The translations under genes were made by a program, and so were the position numbers. Positions 1 through 8,717 of a stretch of DNA of 64,000 bases are shown here, one piece after another. Source of the stretch: Clostridiaceae bacterium (GTDB taxonomy: Bacteria > Bacillota > Clostridia > Saccharofermentanales > DTU023); contig JAAZJH010000007.1 of the NCBI GenBank assembly GCA_012800435.1, positions 1 through 64,000 of the forward strand, given 5' to 3'. The notes under the pieces are model-generated. The model ran no database searches and was not told the origin of the DNA. It was given only the letters and a program-made list of their open reading frames with translations. Positions within the stretch are counted from its first letter, which is position 1, and every line of letters begins with the position of its first letter.

Positions 1-216
1 CTGGATTCCACGCTGATACGGATTACCCATCGTATATGGTATTGGAACAAGCGCCAACAACTTCTTAATTTTATTCGAGAACAGGTGCCGACAACGGACG
101 AAACGTTGCCTTTACATCCGGATTTACCGAAAGAAAACGCGGATTTTCAGACCAGAAAGTATGTGTTAGAAATCGACACGGTATCTTCTGATCACATGGA
201 TGAATTGGATGCCTAG
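1..216 (+). CDS. C-terminal end of an unrecognised protein (partial)
   Basis: The window opens inside a reading frame that runs from base 1 to a TAG at 214-216 and encodes 71 residues. The segment begins LDSTLIRITHRIWYWNK, is aromatic and basic at first, and ends in a polar acidic tail (VSSDHMDELDA). I do not recognise a family from this fragment. The polar end looks like a soluble tail. The gene starts upstream of the window, so its size and function cannot be judged. Confidence 0.55.
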   Translation: MDSTLIRITHRIWYWNKRQQLLNFIREQVPTTDETLPLHPDLPKENADFQTRKYVLEIDTVSSDHMDELDA

Positions 217-406
217 AGATCCGGCAGTTTTTTCATTTGACTTTCATACGTATCTAAGCTCATCGATCAGCCTGGCATACCGTATTCGACGGCAGGTTTC
301 TTCAGTTACCATGCACAAAAATTGAAGCGGCTATAATACAAACGTAATAGACAAAATGATTTCGTCTTAATGACTGTATTTTTAACTAGAATTGTTGGTT
401 TAAGCA
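217..406. other. Intergenic region with a possible -10 box
   Basis: No gene is visible here. A TATAAT sequence lies at 332-337, about 70 bases before the HMA-domain gene, and could be the -10 box of its promoter, but no convincing -35 box sits at the right distance. The stretch is otherwise featureless. Confidence 0.3.
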
Positions 407-625
407 ATGAAACAACGTTACATAATAAAAGGGTTGTCCTGTGTGGCCTGTCGGGCAGCCGTTGAGAGTTCAGTGAGCCAAGTGGACGGCGTTGAGAGTG
501 TCCGAATCAATTATTGGACAGGGAAAATGACGGTTGTGTTGGATCCGGATCGTGTGTCTGATGACGCGATTATCCGCGCGGTAGAGAGAAAAGGTTATAC
601 CGCGACACGGATTGACTTCGTATAG
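407..625 (+). CDS. Stand-alone heavy-metal-associated (HMA) domain protein, CopZ-like
   Basis: A 72-residue protein made of a single ferredoxin-like HMA domain. The metal-binding loop is GLSCVAC near residues 9-15, a CxxC motif in the position of the GMTCxxC motif of copper chaperones and of the N-terminal domains of CPx-type ATPases. The rest (VDGVESVRINYWTGKMTV and the GYTA segment near the end) fits the beta-alpha-beta-beta-alpha-beta fold. The likely role is cytoplasmic binding and delivery of Cu(I) or another soft metal. No copper ATPase or CsoR/CopY regulator lies nearby in the window, so the partner is unknown. The domain assignment is firm; the metal is inferred. Confidence 0.8.
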   Translation: MKQRYIIKGLSCVACRAAVESSVSQVDGVESVRINYWTGKMTVVLDPDRVSDDAIIRAVERKGYTATRIDFV

Positions 626-753
626 TGAAGCCGCGATTGATCGGTGACACAAAAACGACCGGAAAACACAACTTTTAGAACGCGCCGAAGATTCTTGTAA
701 AGCGTGCAACCGGCATTTAGGACACAAAACAAAAAAGTAAGCAAAGTTAATCT

Positions 754-792
754 ACAAAAAAACCGACGGGACATCGTTGTTCCGCCGGTTTT
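754..792 (-). terminator. Rho-independent terminator of tRNA-Val
   Basis: On the minus strand, six bases after the CCA end of the tRNA, an 11-bp stem (arms at 782-792 and 759-769, one G-U pair) is followed by a run of T. It lies between the convergent HMA gene and the tRNA gene and would end the tRNA transcript. Confidence 0.75.
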
Positions 793-797
793 GTATC

Positions 798-874
798 TGG
801 TGGGTGATATGGGACTTGAACCTATGGCCTCCTGCATGTCACGCAGGCACTCTAACCAGCTGAGCTAATCACCC
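798..874 (-). tRNA. tRNA-Val (anticodon GAC)
   Basis: On the minus strand a 77-nt cloverleaf can be drawn. The acceptor stem GGGTGAT pairs with ATCACCC, the D arm is GCTC/GAGT, the anticodon stem CCTGC/GCAGG encloses the loop GTGACAT with anticodon GAC, and the T arm has the loop TTCAAGT. CCA is encoded at 798-800. Anticodon GAC reads the valine codons GUC and GUU. One oddity is an A-C mismatch in the T stem (ATAGG against CCCAT), which may lower a search score slightly. It is a lone tRNA with its own terminator. Confidence 0.92.
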
Positions 875-1280
875 AAGCTAAGTTAATATACCCGACGTCG
901 GTAAAGATGTCAACGTAGTTTGCGGCACTGTCTAAAGTGAACAAATAGGAGCTGAATGCCAAAATAAACGAGCAGCTTCAAACGTCTCATCGTCAATAAA
1001 ATGTCTTTATTAAACGTCTCATGGAAAAGACGATAGAAATTTGGGCACATCACAAGAGCGTCTGATTTTCCCATCATGTATAGTTTATTTGAGTGAGCGT
1101 TTGACACGCGACGAGCATGGGTTGAGTGCATTTCTTTTATCGGAATCACAGAAACCCGGATGAGCGTGTGGCGCACAACAATAGAACGAATTCAGCGCGA
1201 TTCAATGTCAGATTCAACGACAACAGAAGTGACAATCGAACGAACAAGCGATGCTCAATAGAGACGTAGAAAGGTTTTAT
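875..1280. other. Gene-free stretch upstream of the histidine phosphatase
   Basis: About 400 bases between the tRNA gene and the next coding sequence. I see no convincing gene on either strand, no tRNA and no strong hairpin. It should hold the promoter of the tRNA (minus) and of the phosphatase gene (plus), but no clear -35/-10 pair stands out. Confidence 0.4.
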
Positions 1281-1937
1281 ATGTCTAAAAAAACGATGAC
1301 ATTATATCTTATTCGCCATGGCTTGACCCAACAGAATTTGGAACGACAGTATCAGGGAACGAAACTTAATTACGATATCCTTGATGAGAGTCGAGAATTA
1401 ATTTTGCATCGCCGTGATCGCGGCGATGTACCGGAAATTAAATCGCTTTGGGTATCGCCGCTTGTGCGGGCAAGAAGCACGGCAACACTCTATTTTCCAG
1501 GGATGACACAGCATATCGATTCCGACCTGCAAGAACGCGATTTCGGCAGTTGGGACGGTCTTACTCACGATGAACTTCTCGCTAAGCCGGAGTATGTCGA
1601 ATTTCTTGAGAAAAAGTTCGCCATGACCGAGATACCGGGAGGAGAGAGCTGGGATTCTTTTCAGGGGCGACTTGAGCGTATTATTCTCGCTATTGAGGAG
1701 TTTGCCAAAAAGTCACCCGATCAGTTTCCTCTGGCGCTTGTGTTTCACGGCGGTCCGATTTTCTATCTTACTCACCGCCTGTTGCCTGAGGGACATCCGT
1801 TTTCTCTCTATTCATGCAAAGGCGCTGCCGGTCTGAAAATGGAACTCATGACTGATCCGCTTCGCGCGGTGGAAGTATCCGAGCTTTTTACGGATAAACT
1901 CGATCTTGAGTATACGCCGTTTTATCAAGAGTATTAG
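1281..1937 (+). CDS. Histidine phosphatase family protein (phosphoglycerate mutase-like)
   Basis: A 218-residue protein of the histidine phosphatase superfamily. The catalytic RHG motif is in LYLIRHGLTQQN near the N-terminus, the acid-containing segment is QERDFGSWDGL, and the second catalytic histidine is in LVFHGGPIFY. These fit a phosphomonoesterase of the GpmB/CobC type acting in the cytoplasm; the substrate cannot be read from sequence. I chose the ATG at 1281 because AGAAAGG precedes it at good spacing; an in-frame ATG at 1251 lacks one. The gene stands alone, without an obvious operon partner. Confidence 0.85.
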   Translation: MSKKTMTLYLIRHGLTQQNLERQYQGTKLNYDILDESRELILHRRDRGDVPEIKSLWVSPLVRARSTATLYFPGMTQHIDSDLQERDFGSWDGLTHDELLAKPEYVEFLEKKFAMTEIPGGESWDSFQGRLERIILAIEEFAKKSPDQFPLALVFHGGPIFYLTHRLLPEGHPFSLYSCKGAAGLKMELMTDPLRAVEVSELFTDKLDLEYTPFYQEY

Positions 1938-2049
1938 CGTCGATCATCCGGACTGTAGAAGACGAATAAAAATCAGTTTGATTCGGAGAACACGCCGTTT
2001 TTTCAAGCAGAGAGATTACTGATCACCCGGACACTAGCGGATTGCTCAC

Positions 2050-2079
2050 TTGACATGTGCGGAATAGGCGTTGTACAAT
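2050..2079 (+). promoter_or_regulatory. Probable sigma-A promoter of rpmE
   Basis: TTGACA at 2050-2055 and TACAAT at 2074-2079 are separated by 18 bases, a near-consensus housekeeping promoter. Transcription would start near 2086, leaving a leader of about 90 bases before rpmE. Confidence 0.7.
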
Positions 2080-2174
2080 CATCAGGCAAGCGACCCGAAT
2101 AGGGCGCTTATTTCTGGAATCGATCCCGAGGACAAAGAGTTGCTCGCCCGATTTCCATGAGAGGTGATGAAAGA

Positions 2175-2381
2175 ATGAAAGAAGGCATTCATCCTGACTT
2201 TGTCAAGTGCTCCGTTCGCTGTGCGTGTGGAGAAACTTTTGAAACGTTCGCCACAAAAGATTCAATCAGCGTTGACGTTTGCTCGAAATGTCATCCGTTT
2301 TATACAGGACGCCAGAAACTCGTCGATACGGGTGGCAGAGTTGATAAATTCCGCAGACGTATGGAGCGGATGCAAGAATAA
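2175..2381 (+). CDS. rpmE: 50S ribosomal protein L31, zinc-binding type
   Basis: A 68-residue L31. The sequence MKEGIHPDF, the pair CxxxCAC near residues 11-17, the [10 protein letters not shown] motif and the basic C-terminus are diagnostic. The CxxC cysteines mark it as the zinc-containing (C+) form rather than the zinc-free paralogue made under zinc starvation. The ATG at 2175 is preferred over the one at 2157 because GAGGTG at 2161-2166 is correctly spaced from it. The gene has its own promoter and terminator, so it is probably monocistronic. It sits just before DUF1385 and prmC, a common clostridial arrangement. Confidence 0.95.
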   Translation: MKEGIHPDFVKCSVRCACGETFETFATKDSISVDVCSKCHPFYTGRQKLVDTGGRVDKFRRRMERMQE

Positions 2382-2401
2382 CGGAAGCACGATAAAGTGA
2401 C

Positions 2402-2429
2402 AGAGGAGCGTTCCGGCTCCTCTTTTTTT
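2402..2429 (+). terminator. Rho-independent terminator after rpmE
   Basis: An 8-bp perfect stem (AGAGGAGC at 2402-2409, GCTCCTCT at 2416-2423) with a six-base loop is followed by seven T. It lies 20 bases after the rpmE stop codon. Confidence 0.9.
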
Positions 2430-2463
2430 CCGACGGTTTAATAACGTCCCTTCGAAAGACAGA

Positions 2464-3429
2464 ATGACACAAGATCACAAAACACCATGTAAGAAAACCA
2501 CCATTGGCGGACAGGCGCTGATTGAAGGACTCATTATGCTCGGTCCCGAAAAACAGGCGATTGCTGTTCGTGATCAAACCGGTGAGATCAAAGTGACTGT
2601 AAAAGACCGTGACAAGCGTTTCAGTTTTTTTAATGTGCCTTTTCTCCGTGGTGTCGTCAGACTGGTGACACAGCTTAAGACCGGTGTTCAGGCGCTGATG
2701 TATTCTGCAGATGTCGCGATGACGGAAGAGGAAAGGCAGGAAAAATCTGAAAATGATGGCTGGTTCGATCGATTTTCCGGCCGTTATCCTGACCTGATGT
2801 TGACGTTGACATTGATAGTATCGCTTGGATTATCTGTCGCATTTTTTATTTTGCTCCCAAGCGCCGTAACAGACCTGATCAGACGGCTCACCGGTTTCGG
2901 CATCGGTGAGCAACGGGGACTTCGTGTTTTTATACTTTCACTTATTGAAGGTGTCGTTCGCATCGGGATCTTTTTGCTTTATATGTATCTAACGTCTAAG
3001 ACGAACGACATTCGGCGTGTTTGGATGTATCACGGCGCCGAGCACAAAACGATTGCCTGTTACGAGTCAGGATTGCAGCTCAATGTTGAGAACGTCAAAC
3101 AAAATAGCCGTTTTCATCCGAGATGCGGTACTTCTTTCATTTTTATCGTGATGCTAATTTCAATTCTTGTATTCGCTCTAGTAGGTCGTTACACTTTATG
3201 GATCAATGTTTTGCTAAGAGTGGCGCTTCTTCCTGCCGTCGCCGGTATTGCCTATGAAGTACAGCGCATCACGGGGGCACATGACAACGCGCTGACACGT
3301 GTATTAGCAAAACCGGGGCTTGCGCTTCAGCGTCTAACAACCGCCGAACCCGATGATGAGATCATTGAGGTCGCGATTGCTGCGATGAATCCGGTCATTC
3401 CCGAAAATCCACAAGATGATCTTTGGTAA
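2464..3429 (+). CDS. DUF1385 family membrane protein (YqhQ-like)
   Basis: A 321-residue integral membrane protein of the DUF1385 family. The N-terminal signature IGGQALIEGLIMLGPEKQA and the internal MYHGAEHKTIACYESG and HPRCGTSF segments are typical. Hydrophobic stretches that should cross the membrane lie near residues 115-140, 165-180, 220-240 and 245-265. The molecular function of the family is unknown. The stop codon overlaps the start of prmC by 14 bases, so the two genes are translationally coupled, an arrangement widely kept in Clostridia that suggests a link to translation or envelope homeostasis. Confidence 0.85.
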   Translation: MTQDHKTPCKKTTIGGQALIEGLIMLGPEKQAIAVRDQTGEIKVTVKDRDKRFSFFNVPFLRGVVRLVTQLKTGVQALMYSADVAMTEEERQEKSENDGWFDRFSGRYPDLMLTLTLIVSLGLSVAFFILLPSAVTDLIRRLTGFGIGEQRGLRVFILSLIEGVVRIGIFLLYMYLTSKTNDIRRVWMYHGAEHKTIACYESGLQLNVENVKQNSRFHPRCGTSFIFIVMLISILVFALVGRYTLWINVLLRVALLPAVAGIAYEVQRITGAHDNALTRVLAKPGLALQRLTTAEPDDEIIEVAIAAMNPVIPENPQDDLW

Positions 3430-4321
3430 TCCGATAAGAATCGATTCTGCCGTCAACCGCATTCGAGAGGCTCTCCGGTTGGCAGGTTTTGATGATCCCG
3501 GGAAAGAGGCGCGGCTGCTTTTTGAGGCGGTAACGGGGATCACGATTGAGCGACAGATCATGCATCCGGATACTGATGTCGACGCTGAAACGACAGCATG
3601 CCTCAATGAAGCGCTCGATATGCGTCTTCGTCGCGTTTCGATACCGCAGATTGTAGGTTATGTCTGGTTTGACGGCCTTCGAATCGACGTCAATATGGAG
3701 ACACTTGTGCCGCGGCCTGAAACCGAATTTCTTGTGAAAGAAGCTTTTCATTACGTAAAAAATAAGCACGTCACTGCTCGACGAATGACGACCGTACTGG
3801 ATGCATTTACCGGTTCGGGAGCCATTGGAATTGCCTTGGGTTTCCGTTGCCAGCAAGAAAATATTCCATTGGATTTGACGTTAGCAGATGTTTCAAAAGA
3901 AGCACTCAAAGTGGCAAAGAAGAACGCTGAACGTTTGTTGCCGAAAATGTGTTGGCGAATTGAGCAGACAGATATCTGGCCTTTGGAAAAGAAAGCATTT
4001 GATGTTATAACGGCTAATCCGCCTTACGTTAAGAGTGACGATGTCGCGCACTTGATGCCGGAAGTTGCATCCTACGAGCCGCGTATTGCGCTTGACGGAG
4101 GAAAAGACGGACTTCATTTTTACAAACGTCTCGCAAAAGAAGGGGCGCTCTATCTGGAATACGACGGTGTTTTGCTCCTGGAGGCCGGTGCAGGACAAGC
4201 TGATGCCATAGTGTCATTTTTTGTGTCGGAAGGCTGGTCTGAAATTGACCGGCTATGTGATGCAGCTGGTTGGGAAAGAATTCTCGTTTTTTCAGAAAAT
4301 AAAAAACAACGCGGCTTTTGA
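3416..4321 (+). CDS. prmC: Peptide chain release factor N(5)-glutamine methyltransferase
   Basis: A 301-residue SAM-dependent methyltransferase that methylates the glutamine of the GGQ loop of release factors 1 and 2. An N-terminal helical domain (about 1-90) precedes the Rossmann methyltransferase domain, which has the SAM loop DAFTGSGAIGIAL and the substrate motif NPPYV that places it in the PrmC/HemK family. It overlaps the upstream DUF1385 gene by 14 bases and is followed 154 bases later by prfA, one of its substrates. The ATG at 3416 is the only start upstream of the conserved N-terminal domain. Confidence 0.95.
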   Translation: MIFGNPIRIDSAVNRIREALRLAGFDDPGKEARLLFEAVTGITIERQIMHPDTDVDAETTACLNEALDMRLRRVSIPQIVGYVWFDGLRIDVNMETLVPRPETEFLVKEAFHYVKNKHVTARRMTTVLDAFTGSGAIGIALGFRCQQENIPLDLTLADVSKEALKVAKKNAERLLPKMCWRIEQTDIWPLEKKAFDVITANPPYVKSDDVAHLMPEVASYEPRIALDGGKDGLHFYKRLAKEGALYLEYDGVLLLEAGAGQADAIVSFFVSEGWSEIDRLCDAAGWERILVFSENKKQRGF

Positions 4322-4475
4322 TTGAGAGCGCAGAATGTGCGTCTCTTCCAAAAAGTAAAGTGAGATTGAGTAATACGCTATTGCTACAGCCATGCGCAGG
4401 CAGTATAAATCTCGGCGCAGGTGATTCGGGGTATAATAACATGGTGCATATTTTATTGATACGGAGAGATTACAC

Positions 4476-5552
4476 ATGATTGACATTGATGACGCTTCAA
4501 AGCTTACGGCAAGTGAAGCGCGCTTTGAAGAGCTGACACGTCAGCTAGCGGATGTCAGCATCATGCAAGATCAGGCGCGTTACATCAAGCTGGCAAAGGA
4601 GCATGCCGCCCTAATGCCGCTAGTCACCGATATTCAAAGTTGGCGGAATGTGATGTCAGAGATCCGCGAAAATGAAGAACTTTTGCGTGAATCAGACGAC
4701 GCAGAACTGTCGGAACTTTTGCGTGAGGAAATCATTCGCCTTGAACAGATGTCGGAAGAGCTTGAACAATCAATTCGAGTGGCGCTAGAACCTAAAGATC
4801 CCAACAATGAACGCAACGTCATCATTGAGATTCGCGCGGGCACGGGCGGTGATGAGGCGGCGCTATTCGCGGCTGACCTTTACCGTATGTACGCGGCCTA
4901 TTCCGAAGCACGCGGATGGCCTGTTGAGATCGTGGATTACAACGAAACAGAGCTCAACGGATATAAAGAAATTGTCTTCAGTGTTGAGGGGAAAGGTGCC
5001 TACAGTCGCTTAAAATACGAAAGCGGCGCGCACCGCGTGCAGCGTGTTCCCGTCACTGAAACGGGCGGACGCATACACACATCTGCTGTCACGGTGGCTG
5101 TACTTCCTGAAGTTGATGAAGTCGATTATGAGATCGATCCGAAAGATCTTCAAATTGACACCTATCGTGCCTCAGGCGCAGGGGGCCAGCACGTCAACAA
5201 GACGAGCTCAGCGATAAGGATTACGCATTTACCGACAGGCATTGTCGTAACGTGTCAGGATCAACGTTCTCAATTCAAGAATAAAGACAAGGCTATGGCG
5301 CATTTACGTTCTAAACTGCAAGCGATGGCGGAACAGGAACAAGCCGATGCCATCGCGAGCGAACGAAAAAGTCAGATTGGCACAGGTGACCGAAGTGAGC
5401 GCATTCGTACGTATAACTTTCCGCAATCGCGCGTAACGGATCATCGGATTGGCCTGACGTTATACAAACTGGAGCGCATTCTTCTGGGAGATATGGATGA
5501 GATCATTGAAGCACTTCAACTGGCAGAACATGAAGCAGCGCTCAAAGAATGA
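4476..5552 (+). CDS. prfA: Peptide chain release factor 1
   Basis: A 358-residue class I release factor. The catalytic loop is [13 protein letters not shown], and the codon-recognition tripeptide region reads [10 protein letters not shown], the PxT type that recognises UAA and UAG, so this is RF1 and not RF2 (which has SPF). Length is normal for the family. A TATAAT at 4432-4437, 39 bases upstream, may be a -10 box giving prfA its own promoter behind prmC. The fused Sua5 gene follows after 10 bases, so the two are co-transcribed. Confidence 0.96.
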   Translation: MIDIDDASKLTASEARFEELTRQLADVSIMQDQARYIKLAKEHAALMPLVTDIQSWRNVMSEIRENEELLRESDDAELSELLREEIIRLEQMSEELEQSIRVALEPKDPNNERNVIIEIRAGTGGDEAALFAADLYRMYAAYSEARGWPVEIVDYNETELNGYKEIVFSVEGKGAYSRLKYESGAHRVQRVPVTETGGRIHTSAVTVAVLPEVDEVDYEIDPKDLQIDTYRASGAGGQHVNKTSSAIRITHLPTGIVVTCQDQRSQFKNKDKAMAHLRSKLQAMAEQEQADAIASERKSQIGTGDRSERIRTYNFPQSRVTDHRIGLTLYKLERILLGDMDEIIEALQLAEHEAALKE

Positions 5553-5562
5553 GGTTCGATGA

Positions 5563-7215
5563 ATGAAAACGCAAGTGATTCATGTTCGTCATCCGATCGG
5601 ACCTTGCGCATTCAAAGAACCGGGTCGCGCCATCCGTGAAGGAGAAGTTGTGGCGTTTCCGACGGAAACGGTGTATGGACTTGGAGCATCAGCTCTTCTT
5701 CCGGAGGCCGTTCTTTCAATCTTTCGTTTGAAGAGAAGACCTGCCGACAATCCGCTGATCGTTCATCTCGCGTCGAAAGAGGACGCAGCACGGGTCGCTA
5801 TTCAGATTCCGCCTGTTTTTCATGTGTTGTATGAGGCTTTTTCTCCCGGCCCTGTGACGTATGTCATGATGCGCAACAAGGATACGATCCCTGACGAGGT
5901 ATGCCGATTGTCAACGGTAGCCGTCAGATTTCCTTCTCAAGTCGCGGCAAGAGCGCTGATTGAAGCCGCGGGAGTGCCCATTGTAGCTCCGTCGGCTAAT
6001 ATTTCCGGCAAACCGAGTCCGACGCGCGCATCGCATGTGCTACAGGACTTTGACGGTAAGATTCCGTATGTCATTGATGATGGTCCCTGTGAAGTTGGCG
6101 TTGAGTCGACGGTGCTCGATATATTAAGTGATCCCATTAGGATTCTTCGTCCCGGATTTGTAACTGCTGAAATGATCTACAAAAGAACGGGACTTCGCGC
6201 CGTTTCATGGTATGAGCATTCGGAAGACGGTGAGAAGGACTTTCCTCCCGCTCCAGGAATGAAATACAGGCATTATGCACCTTCTGCGCGCGTGTTTATC
6301 GTTATGCCGCGGGAAGGAGAAACGTTGGACAAAACGTTCTCCGATGCTCTTGTAGCGTTCGATTCACCGAAGGCAGCGCTAGAAGATGACAGCGCTGAAT
6401 CTTCGTGTGAGAAGAATGAATATGATATGTCGGTGCTTGCACCAGCGATGGATACGGTAATTCATAACGCTTTTTTGAATGAACATTCATTAGAAAAGCG
6501 GGGCATTTTTACAGGTGATCGCACGTGGCGCGCGCTTATCGCTCGACTCGATGAAGATTTGGCAGGCACGCTATTGCCTTATACTTATGCAGGCGAACAC
6601 GACATTAAAAGTGCGACGCAGAGTCTTTTTGATGCATTACGTACATTTGATGATCAAAAAGTTGATGCGATCTTCGCTGAAGGTTTTTCGGAACCTGATG
6701 CCGCAGGTTATATGGATCGTCTTGAGCGAGCAGCGTCAGGTGAAAAAACTGAAGAAAAATCGATTTTATTACCGCGTCAAATTCTCTTTCTTTGCACAGG
6801 TAATACCTGCAGAAGCCCAATGGCGGAAGCGCTATTCAATGATCGAAGAGTCGACGGATGGATAGCTGTGTCTGCCGGACTGGCAGCCTATCCGGGAATA
6901 CTGATATCGCCCGGATCTTCCGAAGTGTTGCACGAATGGGGTATTGATGCGGATGCACACCGCGCACAGCCTATCGATGATCAATTGATGGAATCAACTG
7001 ATTTGATTGTTACGATGACGGATGCGCACAAAGACATCTTGGTGCGTCTTTATCCTGATCGAGTAGATGACATAGTGTCCTATTCAGCATTTACAGAAAA
7101 TCAAAAAGATATTGATGATCCTTATGGTTTCTCTCTTACATCCTATCGCGCGACACGTGATCGCATTCAAGAGGGGCTAGATCGTCTCTTGGAGGAGCTT
7201 AAAAGACGGTTTTGA
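5563..7215 (+). CDS. Fusion: Sua5/YwlC threonylcarbamoyl-AMP synthase + YwlE-type protein-arginine phosphatase
   Basis: A 550-residue two-part protein. Residues about 10-215 are a YrdC/Sua5 domain (FPTETVYGLGA, KRRPADNPLIVH, PSANISGKPSPT) that makes threonylcarbamoyl-AMP for the t6A modification of tRNAs reading ANN codons. Residues about 225-390 are the C-terminal Sua5 domain, beginning at APGMKYRHYAP. Residues about 404-550 are a low-molecular-weight phosphatase domain with the loop C411-TGNTC-R417 and the general acid in D519-P. The threonine at 415 is the residue that in Bacillus YwlE favours phospho-arginine over phospho-tyrosine. In Bacillus, ywlC and ywlE are separate neighbouring genes in the same prfA region. 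No frameshift or stop separates the parts, so the fusion appears genuine. No arginine kinase (McsB) is in the window. Confidence 0.9.
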   Translation: MKTQVIHVRHPIGPCAFKEPGRAIREGEVVAFPTETVYGLGASALLPEAVLSIFRLKRRPADNPLIVHLASKEDAARVAIQIPPVFHVLYEAFSPGPVTYVMMRNKDTIPDEVCRLSTVAVRFPSQVAARALIEAAGVPIVAPSANISGKPSPTRASHVLQDFDGKIPYVIDDGPCEVGVESTVLDILSDPIRILRPGFVTAEMIYKRTGLRAVSWYEHSEDGEKDFPPAPGMKYRHYAPSARVFIVMPREGETLDKTFSDALVAFDSPKAALEDDSAESSCEKNEYDMSVLAPAMDTVIHNAFLNEHSLEKRGIFTGDRTWRALIARLDEDLAGTLLPYTYAGEHDIKSATQSLFDALRTFDDQKVDAIFAEGFSEPDAAGYMDRLERAASGEKTEEKSILLPRQILFLCTGNTCRSPMAEALFNDRRVDGWIAVSAGLAAYPGILISPGSSEVLHEWGIDADAHRAQPIDDQLMESTDLIVTMTDAHKDILVRLYPDRVDDIVSYSAFTENQKDIDDPYGFSLTSYRATRDRIQEGLDRLLEELKRRF

Positions 7216-7528
7216 CGACGTGCCTTTCTTCGCTCATATGTCAATTCTGATCAAGAGATCTTCGATAATGAATGAGCATAACAAGCTCAAACTCCTTGTA
7301 TTCACGTTAATACCTTGGCTGTCGATATTCAATCGCTGTGATAGGAGATGCATTTTTTGATGTCGGCGAAATGGTCGGTGTCCATTTCCCGTACAATATG
7401 GATACAAAAGGTAAAAACTTGACGGACTTTGTAATCTCGTGTAAATTGACGTTTGCCTATAAAAGTAGCAATTCCTCGCTCTATTTGAAAGTAGAGCCAT
7501 TGAGTCCGGGAGGAGGTACAGATTATCC
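7216..7528. other. Intergenic region and rpsF leader
   Basis: A 313-base gap with no convincing gene. Its last third carries the rpsF promoter (7419-7447) and a leader of about 75 bases containing a small hairpin, GCTCTA (7478-7483) pairing with TAGAGC (7492-7497), followed by GTCCGGGAGG. In many bacteria the S6:S18 complex binds a leader RNA here to repress its own operon. The position and a CCG-containing element fit, but I cannot confirm the motif. Confidence 0.4.
7419..7447 (+). promoter_or_regulatory. Probable promoter of the rpsF operon
   Basis: TTGACG at 7419-7424 and TAAATT at 7442-7447 with a 17-base spacer, 81 bases before the rpsF start codon. Confidence 0.6.
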
Positions 7529-8128
7529 ATGACTAGAAAATATGAATTGCTTTATGTCCTGAACGGAACGCTTAGGACAGATCAGTTGAAAGCGCAGATG
7601 CAACGCGTTCAAGAACTCGTTGAGTCTGTTGCGGAAGGAATTGTTGAGAAAGTTGAGTGGGGCCGTCGCAGACTGGCATATGAGATTCAGGATGTGCGAG
7701 ACGGTTACTACGTGATCGTCCACTTTTACATGAATCCGGAAAACGCCAGCGAGCTGGAGCGTTTGCTTCGTATTAACGATGCGGTGATGCGTTACCTTAT
7801 CGTGCTTGCGGAAGGATCGTTCATGCCGTCGGGTCGTCGTACGATCGCTGACGAAGAAGCAGATCAAGAGAAAGAAACAGCCAAAGCCCTAGAGGCCGAA
7901 GCTGAAGCGGCAGCCGAGGCGTCGGAAGAAGTTGCCGAAGGTGACGCTCCGACGGCTGATGAGGTTAAACTCGAAGACGAAGTGCCGGTTGATTCAACTG
8001 ACGACAAGGAAGATGTTCCAGCGGAAACGGAAGAAACGGAAGAAGTGGTTGAAGATAGCGATGAGGTTTCCTCTGAGAGTGACGAGGAACCGGCAGAAGA
8101 GTCCGTCAACGACAATGTGTCTTCTTAA
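7529..8128 (+). CDS. rpsF: 30S ribosomal protein S6 with a long acidic C-terminal extension
   Basis: Residues 1-100 are a complete S6 (RKYELLYVLNGTL, WGRRRLAYEIQDVRDGYYVI, LRINDAVMRYLIV), which binds S18 in the platform of the small subunit. Residues 107-199 form an unusual tail of low complexity in which about 40 of 93 residues are Asp or Glu and only four are Lys. S6 is normally near 95-100 residues; Escherichia coli S6 carries a short post-translational glutamate tail, but a genetically encoded tail of this length is atypical. GGGAGGAGG precedes the ATG at 7529. First gene of rpsF-ssb-rpsR; the operon is likely autoregulated by S6:S18. Confidence 0.95.
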   Translation: MTRKYELLYVLNGTLRTDQLKAQMQRVQELVESVAEGIVEKVEWGRRRLAYEIQDVRDGYYVIVHFYMNPENASELERLLRINDAVMRYLIVLAEGSFMPSGRRTIADEEADQEKETAKALEAEAEAAAEASEEVAEGDAPTADEVKLEDEVPVDSTDDKEDVPAETEETEEVVEDSDEVSSESDEEPAEESVNDNVSS

Positions 8129-8229
8129 ACCGATCTGAAAGCGGTTAAGAGCGACCCTGAAAACTGAATCGGCGCAGCATACCGGAGATTGAGATTCCGA
8201 TAAAGTGCGCTTGAAGAAAGGACAACAGC

Positions 8230-8688
8230 ATGAACAAAGCCATTTTGATGGGAAGACTTGCCCGCGATCCGGAGATTCGAACAACGCAAGGCGGTATTTC
8301 CGTTTGCAACTTTACGGTTGCTTGCGACCGACGCAGCAGAGATGATGCCGGCAACTGGAAGAACGAAGCCGATTTTATTCCCTGTGTGGCATGGCGCCAA
8401 CAGGCGGAATTTGTGAACCGCTATTTCGAGAAAGGTGATCGCATACTGGTTTCAGGTACGATTCGTCCCAGAAGCTGGGAAGATCAGAACGGACAGCGTC
8501 GTTACACAACTGAAGTCATTGTCAATGAAGTAGAATTCTGTGAGACAAGACGGTCGACCAGACAAGGCGATGATCGTGATGATTACGCGTCATCTGGACA
8601 GCAGGGCGCCAGAATGATTGACAGCGGCGGCAGTGATTTTCTACCGGAGGTAGATCTTGACGACACGTCATTGCCCTTTGATTTCTAA
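8230..8688 (+). CDS. ssb: Single-stranded DNA-binding protein
   Basis: A 152-residue SSB. The OB fold occupies residues 1-105 ([35 protein letters not shown]) and the acidic tip ends in [10 protein letters not shown], matching the DDxxPF tip that recruits replication and repair proteins. It binds ssDNA as a tetramer at forks. It sits between rpsF and rpsR, the classic Firmicute position, 101 bases after rpsF, with GAAAGGA as the ribosome binding site. Confidence 0.96.
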   Translation: MNKAILMGRLARDPEIRTTQGGISVCNFTVACDRRSRDDAGNWKNEADFIPCVAWRQQAEFVNRYFEKGDRILVSGTIRPRSWEDQNGQRRYTTEVIVNEVEFCETRRSTRQGDDRDDYASSGQQGARMIDSGGSDFLPEVDLDDTSLPFDF

Positions 8689-8717
8689 TATTTCCTGTAG
8701 TTAAAGGAGTTTATTTT

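Noticed and set aside
7338-7532. A 64-codon open frame before rpsF as a small gene.
   Set aside because: It covers the rpsF promoter and ribosome binding site, ends inside rpsF and has no recognisable sequence features.
7864-8115. A serine-rich open frame on the minus strand over the rpsF tail.
   Set aside because: Its low complexity is the reverse reading of the GAA/GAT/GAG codons of the acidic tail.
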